Shown piece by piece: positions 12,821 to 17,359 of a stretch of 17,359 nt of DNA. The DNA lies in NCBI GenBank assembly GCA_021159475.1, contig JAGGRS010000110.1:1-17359 (forward strand). The letters run 5' to 3'. How positions within the stretch are numbered: position 1 is the first letter of the stretch; every line of letters begins with the position of its first letter. The DNA comes from Candidatus Methanophagales archaeon. GTDB lineage: Archaea > Halobacteriota > Syntropharchaeia > Alkanophagales > Methanospirareceae. A program made the translations under genes and the position numbers. The notes below the pieces were generated by a model. The model was given only the letters and a program-made list of their open reading frames with translations. It was not told the DNA's origin and made no database searches.

Positions 12821-13570
12821 TTAACTCAACTCTTTTTGTAACTCCATCCAGCCAGCAATCAGCCCGAACAGAAGCCCGGACAGATGCGCCGTATGCGCAA
12901 CCCAGTCATGAGCACCAATCATGAGGACATCATATAACGCAAATAGAATCACCATCATCCACATCTCCATCGGGAATATTATAAAATAGACCCTCATCCT
13001 CGGCATCAGCACTGCGAGCGCGCCGAGAACACCGCATATCGCACCGCTCGCGCCCAGTGCGGGAAAAGAAGAGGTCATGCAGTAGCCAATACCCCCGAAG
13101 ATGCCGGACAGGAAGAATATGAGCAGGAATTTCGCACTCCCTACACGCCTCTCCAGAACGGGTGCGAAGAAGAATAATACGAGCATGTTGATAAGGACGT
13201 GGTCAGGTCGCTGGACAGAGTGGAGGAAGATATGCGTTACCAGTGTCCATGGTCTCTCCATCACCGAGTTTGGTTCCAGGATCAAAAGATCAGTGTAGCC
13301 AGGAATGAGCAACTGGAGAAGAAAAGAGAATAGTATGAGGAACAGAATCAGATATGAGTAGTTATGGGAGAATATCCTGAAGGGGTTCGTAATTAATGAT
13401 TTAGTCTTTGCATGCGCATAATCCCTATCTCTATCCCAATCCATATCCCTATCATATCCCACACACCAGTGCTTATCGGGCGGGAGATGCTCCCCGCAAA
13501 GGGTGTCACCACAGTATTTGCATCTATACGAGGCAGGTTTGCCACATACAGTGCAGCGCGAGCGAGTCAT
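12821..13570 (-). CDS. Rhomboid-family intramembrane serine protease with AN1-like zinc finger
   Basis: Residues 6-36 form a zinc site in the AN1 order C-x2-C, C-x2-C, C, H, H-x-C (CTVCG, CKYCGDTLCGEH, KHWC). A charged linker rich in Asp-Arg (38-54) leads to a six-helix rhomboid core (about 70-245). The core has H-x3-N in LINM (His124, Asn128), the nucleophile Ser175 in GASGAICG, and the partner histidine in AHTAHLSGLLFG (probably His229). The catalytic dyad therefore looks intact and the protein should cut substrates within the membrane; the zinc finger would face the cytosol and could bind protein. Length 249. A weak TATA-like TTTAATAAAC lies over the hemL stop. It has no obvious link with its neighbours. 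Confidence 0.9.
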   Translation of the reverse strand: MTRSRCTVCGKPASYRCKYCGDTLCGEHLPPDKHWCVGYDRDMDWDRDRDYAHAKTKSLITNPFRIFSHNYSYLILFLILFSFLLQLLIPGYTDLLILEPNSVMERPWTLVTHIFLHSVQRPDHVLINMLVLFFFAPVLERRVGSAKFLLIFFLSGIFGGIGYCMTSSFPALGASGAICGVLGALAVLMPRMRVYFIIFPMEMWMMVILFALYDVLMIGAHDWVAHTAHLSGLLFGLIAGWMELQKELS

Positions 13571-13599
13571 GTATAAGTATAAGAGGAATAAGATTGTAT

Positions 13600-13612
13600 A
13601 ATTGTTTATTAA
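13600..13612 (-). promoter_or_regulatory. Weak TATA-like box for the rhomboid gene
   Basis: On the minus strand TTTAATAAACAAT overlaps the hemL stop about 35 bases before the rhomboid ATG. Cotranscription with hemL (38-base gap) is equally possible. Confidence 0.3.
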
Positions 13613-14889
13613 ATTTCGGGGATGCTCTCCTTATACGCCTCTATTGTTGTCTCTATATCCTCTTCGGAATGTGCGAGGCTGATAAAATTCGTCTCAAATT
13701 GCGATGGTGGAAGGAATACCCCTGAGGATAGCATCTTATGGAAAAGGCGCATATACCTGTTCTTGTCGCACGTGAGCGCGTCAGAATAGTTCCTGACGGG
13801 ATTACCCGAAGGGCTGAAGAATATCTTGAACATAGAGCCAACGCCAGAGACATAAGCTTCTATTCCTGCGCCCGAATCGTGTATTATATCGGTTAATGCA
13901 GCACGCATACGGTCGCCGAGTGCGTTTATTCGCGGTATAGCGCTCTCGCGCTCCAGTATCTCTATCGTCTTGATGCCCGCGGTGATAGAGATGGGATTAC
14001 CACTGAAAGTGCCAGCCTGATATACCTCACCAACAGGTGCTACAAGCTCCATAATCGCTCTACTCGCACCAAAGACGCCTATTGGGAAGCCGCCACCCGC
14101 GATCTTACCCAGGATAGTCATGTCCGGTATGACCCCGTAATATTCCTGTGCACCGCCGGGTGCGAGTCTGAACCCGGTAATGACCTCATCAAAGATGAGC
14201 AAAACATCGTGCTCCCTCGTCAATCTCCTCACTTCCTCCAGATAGTTATCCTCAGGCGGTATCGGTCCCACATTGCCCATAACAGGTTCTATTATAACAG
14301 CGGCGACCTCTCCTGCGTTCGCTTCCAGAATGTCGCTCAGCACTGTGGCATCGTTAAAGGGCACCTGGAGTGTGTTCTTGACCAGCTCAGAAGGTATGCC
14401 TCTGGAATCGGGGATACCGAAAGTGGTGGCACCAGAGCCTGCTTTCACAAGAACACCATCGTGTGCACCATGAAATCCCCCTTCTATCTTTATTATCTTA
14501 TCGCGACCTGAGAAGCCTCTCGCAAGCCTTATGCCCGCCATCGTCGCTTCGCTACCACTATTAACGAACCTGACCATCTCAATTGAGGGATACAATGCTA
14601 TAATCTTCTCTGCAAGTTTTATCTCGCCTTCGTGCGGTGTGCCAAAGAGCCAGCCATGTTCAAGCTGCTCTTTAATCGCTTCCTTCACTTCCTCCGGTGC
14701 GTGCCCCAGAATGAGAGGTCCATACGCCAGGCAGTAGTCAATATATTCATTACCATCTACATCGTATATTCGCGAGCCCTTCCCTCTGCCTGTAAAGAAT
14801 GGATATGGCTTATATGCTCGCACCGGACTGCTAACGCCACCGGGCATACATCTTGTTGCGCGTTCATACAGCTCTACGGATTTCACCAT
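13609..14889 (-). CDS. hemL: Glutamate-1-semialdehyde 2,1-aminomutase
   Basis: HemL is a PLP enzyme that turns glutamate 1-semialdehyde into 5-aminolevulinate, the entry to tetrapyrroles (haem-like cofactors, cobalamin, F430). From the ATG at 14889 the protein has 426 residues and begins [21 protein letters not shown] as in the family. It shows NSGSEATM (110-117), [10 protein letters not shown] (232-241) with the PLP-binding Asp234, and [12 protein letters not shown] with the Schiff-base Lys262, plus GTFSGNP. An open ATG at 14934 would overlap purM by 35 bases and adds non-conserved residues; GAGGTG at 14901-14906 favours 14889. It lies 10 bases after purM. No other hem gene is here. Confidence 0.95.
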   Translation of the reverse strand: MVKSVELYERATRCMPGGVSSPVRAYKPYPFFTGRGKGSRIYDVDGNEYIDYCLAYGPLILGHAPEEVKEAIKEQLEHGWLFGTPHEGEIKLAEKIIALYPSIEMVRFVNSGSEATMAGIRLARGFSGRDKIIKIEGGFHGAHDGVLVKAGSGATTFGIPDSRGIPSELVKNTLQVPFNDATVLSDILEANAGEVAAVIIEPVMGNVGPIPPEDNYLEEVRRLTREHDVLLIFDEVITGFRLAPGGAQEYYGVIPDMTILGKIAGGGFPIGVFGASRAIMELVAPVGEVYQAGTFSGNPISITAGIKTIEILERESAIPRINALGDRMRAALTDIIHDSGAGIEAYVSGVGSMFKIFFSPSGNPVRNYSDALTCDKNRYMRLFHKMLSSGVFLPPSQFETNFISLAHSEEDIETTIEAYKESIPEI

Positions 14890-14899
14890 TTCTACATCT

Positions 14900-15991
14900 T
14901 CACCTCTGCGAGTAGAACTTACTGCCGAGCCCATATAAGTTTCTTGGTTTTATAATGACCTTCTTGTCCTTATCCTTCACCGTATAACCAATTTTGTAGG
15001 CTTCAACATCATGGCGCATCGCTGTATCAATGACCGCATCAGCATCATGCTCCCCTACAATGACGCAGAATCCTATGCCCATGTTATAGACACTGAACAT
15101 CTCCGCTTCCGTGATATTACCAAGCCTTTGCAGTATCGAGAATATTGCATGTGGCTCTGGCAAGTAGTCTATCACGAACCCGAAAGGAGAGTGCACCCTA
15201 CTCAAATTCAATAATCCGCCGCCTGTGATATGCACGAGCGCTTTTATATCAAGACCCTGCGTAAGCATATCCATGACCTCCGGCACATAGATGTGGGTGG
15301 GTGTGAGCAATTCCTCACCAAGAGTCTTATCCAGTCCTTCAAAATGGTGGTTAATTATCTCTGGATGCTGCGCAATCACATGACGTGCCAAACTGAGCCC
15401 GTTGCTGTGTATGCCACTGCTTCTCAGTCCAATAATAATGTCGTGTTCTCTTATATTCTCCCCCAGAATCAGATGGTTGAGGGACACTGCCCCTATTGCG
15501 GTGCCCACCAGGTCAAATTCATAGTTCGTCCGCACCCCGATTAACATGTCCCGCAGTTGTGCGAGCTCGCCACCCGCGATATTTATTCGTGCGAGTTCGG
15601 CACCTTTTAGTAGCCCTTTTCCTATTTCCCCAAGTAAACGCGGATTGGGTGCACGAACCGCGATATAATCGAGCATAGAAAGAGGCTCGGCACCTACACA
15701 TAGTATATCATTAACGTTCATTGCGACACAATCAATCCCCACAGTGTCGTATTTATTCATCATTTGTGCGACCAGTATCTTGGTACCGACACCGTCAGTT
15801 GAGATTGCCACTCCCATATCATGTCCTATATCAACCACATTTGCAAAATAGCCTATATCCAGCTTCTGTGCACCGATACCTCTGCCTCGCCTGAACTCTC
15901 TCGTTTTACGTATATACGTCAGTAATTGTGCTAAACCAATCTCCTCCTGGGCTGTATCTACGCCCGCCGCGCTATAAGTTGCTGCTTGCAT
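14900..15991 (-). CDS. purM: Phosphoribosylformylglycinamidine cyclo-ligase
   Basis: PurM (AIR synthetase) closes the imidazole ring of purines using ATP. The protein of 363 residues, counted from 15991, has the AIRS-fold pattern: [11 protein letters not shown] (61-71), [21 protein letters not shown] (89-109), an [11 protein letters not shown] segment, [14 protein letters not shown], and the C-terminal [13 protein letters not shown]. It is slightly longer than bacterial PurM at the N-terminus and typical of archaeal forms. GGAGGAGAGA at 15993-16002 with six-base spacing from GGAGG fixes the start at 15991 and not at the ATG at 16006. It follows the PaREP1 gene by 24 bases and is followed by hemL. 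Its pathway partner purS lies on the other strand nearby. Confidence 0.95.
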   Translation of the reverse strand: MQAATYSAAGVDTAQEEIGLAQLLTYIRKTREFRRGRGIGAQKLDIGYFANVVDIGHDMGVAISTDGVGTKILVAQMMNKYDTVGIDCVAMNVNDILCVGAEPLSMLDYIAVRAPNPRLLGEIGKGLLKGAELARINIAGGELAQLRDMLIGVRTNYEFDLVGTAIGAVSLNHLILGENIREHDIIIGLRSSGIHSNGLSLARHVIAQHPEIINHHFEGLDKTLGEELLTPTHIYVPEVMDMLTQGLDIKALVHITGGGLLNLSRVHSPFGFVIDYLPEPHAIFSILQRLGNITEAEMFSVYNMGIGFCVIVGEHDADAVIDTAMRHDVEAYKIGYTVKDKDKKVIIKPRNLYGLGSKFYSQR

Positions 15992-15992
15992 C

Positions 15993-16002
15993 TCTCTCCT
16001 CC
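15993..16002 (-). promoter_or_regulatory. Shine-Dalgarno site deciding the purM start
   Basis: GGAGGAGAGA on the minus strand ends one base before the ATG at 15991, with the GGAGG core six bases upstream. The in-frame ATG at 16006 has no such site. Confidence 0.65.
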
Positions 16003-16015
16003 ACATAAAAGTGTT

Positions 16016-16429
16016 TTATAGAGCCCTCTTGAGCTTCGCTACAAGTTCCTTCACCGCTTCTGCATGATCCACCACTGTTGCTGGTGGTAACCAGTTCTCG
16101 TAGAAGTTCTGATGCAAGGCACCAGCGAGACTAAACAGCCTTAATAGCTCTGGGTCTCCAAGTTCTGTTTTCAGCTTTGCTACGAATTTATAGAGTTCGC
16201 GATGAGATTTTATCTCGATGCCCCTCTTCGCAGCTACCACTTTAACCATTTCAGCCGCAGCGCCCCATAGCTTCAGCGAAGCTTTTTCCGTCAACGCTTT
16301 TTTAAAGGGTTGTGCTTGAACGTAATCTTTCTTCTTTATCAGCTCCTCCGCTTCATCGAGGTATTTATTGTTTAATTTGAGGTCCACTTTTTCTTCCGCT
16401 TCCGTCCCAATAGCACTGCCCATGCTCAT
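16016..16429 (-). CDS. PaREP1-family HEPN-like protein
   Basis: The 137-residue all-helical protein matches the archaeal PaREP1/PaREP8 family: YLDEAEELIKKKDYVQA, LWGAAAEMVKVVAAKRGIE, SHRELYKFVAKL, GDPELLRLFSLAGALHQNFYENWLPP, then a C-terminal helix. The family is related to HEPN-type helical bundles, abundant in archaeal genomes and often in many copies, with no settled function; some HEPN relatives are RNases. Against my memory of the family, residues 40-50 (QPFKKALTEKA) look inserted between YVQA and SLKLWGAA. It is the first gene of the unit with purM and hemL and starts at a TATA box shared with divergent purS, nearly leaderless. A second ATG at 16423 is possible. Confidence 0.82.
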   Translation of the reverse strand: MSMGSAIGTEAEEKVDLKLNNKYLDEAEELIKKKDYVQAQPFKKALTEKASLKLWGAAAEMVKVVAAKRGIEIKSHRELYKFVAKLKTELGDPELLRLFSLAGALHQNFYENWLPPATVVDHAEAVKELVAKLKRAL

Positions 16430-16452
16430 AATTAATTATGGTTAGTAGCCAA

Positions 16453-16463
16453 TGATATAAAAC
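16453..16463. promoter_or_regulatory. Bidirectional TATA region for PaREP1-purM-hemL and purS-trpS
   Basis: TGATATAAAAC on the plus strand reads GTTTTATATCA on the minus. It is about 25 bases from the purS ATG (16483) and about 29 from the PaREP1 ATG (16429), so one box could direct leaderless messages both ways. Confidence 0.5.
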
Positions 16464-16482
16464 CACAATAAATAGAATAGAT

Positions 16483-16743
16483 ATGGAAGTAGAGGTAAAG
16501 ATAAGACTGAAGCATGGAGTTGCGGACCCGGAAGGAGAGAATACAAAGAAGGCATTAAATCTGCTGGGATTCTCGAATGTGGTGGCAGTGAGAACAATTA
16601 AGACGTTTGTAATAGATGTAAAAGTAGAAGGTGGTGACAGGGATGGGGCTGAGGAGAGGGTGAGGCACGAGGTAGAAGAGATGTGTAAGAAGCTCCTTGC
16701 CAATCCCGTTATTCATGAGTATGAGATAAACATACTGGGGTAG
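16483..16743 (+). CDS. purS: Phosphoribosylformylglycinamidine synthase subunit PurS
   Basis: PurS is the small subunit that bridges PurL and PurQ in the multi-subunit FGAM synthase of archaea and Gram-positive bacteria, the step before PurM. The 86 residues follow the family: MEVEVKIRLKHGVADPEGE, TKKALNLLGFSNVVAVRTIK, a VIDVKVEGG strand and the closing helix CKKLLANPVIHEYEI. Length is normal. It begins at the expected spacing from a shared TATA box with no ribosome site, so it is probably leaderless. trpS starts nine bases after its stop. purL and purQ are not in view. Confidence 0.93.
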   Translation: MEVEVKIRLKHGVADPEGENTKKALNLLGFSNVVAVRTIKTFVIDVKVEGGDRDGAEERVRHEVEEMCKKLLANPVIHEYEINILG

Positions 16744-16752
16744 AGCAAAGCG

Positions 16753-17359
16753 ATGCGAGTAAGAGAGATAGACCCCTGGGGTGTTGCAGATATAAGGGGG
16801 AAGGATTACAGGCGATTATTCGATGAATTTGGCATATCCAGGTTTGGACCGCTTCTGGAGCGAATAGAGAATCCGCATCTGTACATGAGAAGAGGTATCA
16901 TCATGGGGCATAGGGGTTATGAGGACGTGCTAAGAGCGATGGAAGCGAAGGACAGGTTCGCAGTGATGAGTGGCTTCATGCCCTCCGGTCGTGTTCACCT
17001 CGGTGGTAAGATGGTGATGGATGAGATTATCTGGCACCAGCGGATGGGTGGTGAAGCGTTCGCATGCATTGCGGATATGGAATCGCATTCGGTTCGTGGA
17101 CTCTCATGGGATAAATGCCACGAGATAGGTGTGAATGAATATATATTAAGTCTCATAGCACTGGGTTTCGATATAGAGCGGGGTCACATATATTTCCAGT
17201 CCGGTAATAAGAGATTGCAGGACCTCGCTTTTGAGTTGGGAAGGGAAGTGAATTTCAGTGAGTTGAGTGCGATATATGGGTTCTCAGGTGATGTGAACAT
17301 CTCGCACATGATAAGCGTGCTGGTACAGAATGCGGACATATTGCAGCCACAGCTGGTTG
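16753..17359 (+). CDS. trpS: Tryptophan-tRNA ligase, archaeal type (N-terminal part, runs off the window)
   Basis: The frame opens at ATG 16753 and is still open at the window edge after 202 residues. It begins [19 protein letters not shown] and has FGISRFG, the class I HIGH-equivalent [11 protein letters not shown] (75-85) with [11 protein letters not shown] after it, [15 protein letters not shown] (105-119), then [18 protein letters not shown] and [20 protein letters not shown]. This is the archaeal/eukaryotic type of tryptophanyl-tRNA synthetase, with the N-terminal extension absent from bacterial TrpS. The KMSKS loop must lie beyond the window. It lies nine bases after purS and is probably cotranscribed with it. 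Confidence 0.93.
   Translation, partial: MRVREIDPWGVADIRGKDYRRLFDEFGISRFGPLLERIENPHLYMRRGIIMGHRGYEDVLRAMEAKDRFAVMSGFMPSGRVHLGGKMVMDEIIWHQRMGGEAFACIADMESHSVRGLSWDKCHEIGVNEYILSLIALGFDIERGHIYFQSGNKRLQDLAFELGREVNFSELSAIYGFSGDVNISHMISVLVQNADILQPQLV

Noticed and set aside
1..17359. tRNA or rRNA genes, CRISPR arrays, insertion sequences, a known defence or phage module
   Set aside because: No cloverleaf with a TTCGANTC arm, no regularly spaced repeats, and no transposase, integrase or Cas-like protein were seen by eye on either strand.

Overview
The window reads as a piece of an archaeal chromosome, most likely a methanogenic or methane-oxidising euryarchaeote; the first 1.1 kb recalls Methanophagales/ANME-1-type genomes, but that is from memory and not tested. 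Supporting genes are archaeal: a CTP-type riboflavin kinase with an N-terminal winged helix (RbkR type), a MfnF-like methanofuran enzyme, UPF0058, PaREP1, an archaeal TrpS, archaeal TruD and PurS. TATA boxes 25-30 bases before start codons, with GGAGG-type ribosome sites at only some genes, also fit. No rRNA, tRNA, CRISPR array, transposase or integrase was found.

Layout. 1-1103 is a scar: a decayed minus-strand remnant of a secreted beta-sandwich-type domain protein (14-309) abuts, at a 12-bp palindrome, an AT-rich remnant of a plus-strand operon (312-~655), followed by GC-rich repeat-like DNA and three tandem hairpins (961-1024). 1104-1463 is a small orphan coiled-coil gene running into mfnF (1428-2501, minus). 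grpE (2559-3266, plus) diverges from mfnF and meets an MBL-fold hydrolase that follows a four-cluster ferredoxin (3263-4485, minus). 4533-8361 (minus) is a tight operon gatC-cobQ-HAD phosphatase-truD. A sugar nucleotidyltransferase (8403-9419, plus) diverges from gatC and converges on a family 4 glycosyltransferase (9566-10813, minus); the two could serve cell-surface glycan or storage-sugar synthesis. After an AT-rich gap come UPF0058 (11029-11259, plus) and the riboflavin pair rbkR-ribB (11361-12741, minus), with a 14-bp perfect palindrome ahead of rbkR that is a candidate operator. 12821-13570 is a rhomboid protease with an AN1-like zinc finger. hemL, purM and a PaREP1 gene form a minus-strand operon (13609-16429) which shares one TATA region with the divergent purS-trpS unit (16483 to the edge; trpS is cut off by the window).

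Most of the window is housekeeping: purine synthesis (purM, purS), cofactors (riboflavin/FAD, cobalamin, tetrapyrrole, methanofuran), tRNA charging and modification (gatC, trpS, truD) and protein folding (grpE). I did not see a convincing new defence or mobile system. The best leads are the decayed junction at 1-1100, the rbkR palindrome, the AN1-rhomboid fusion, the PaREP1 insertion within a purine/haem operon, and separation of gatC and grpE from their usual partners.
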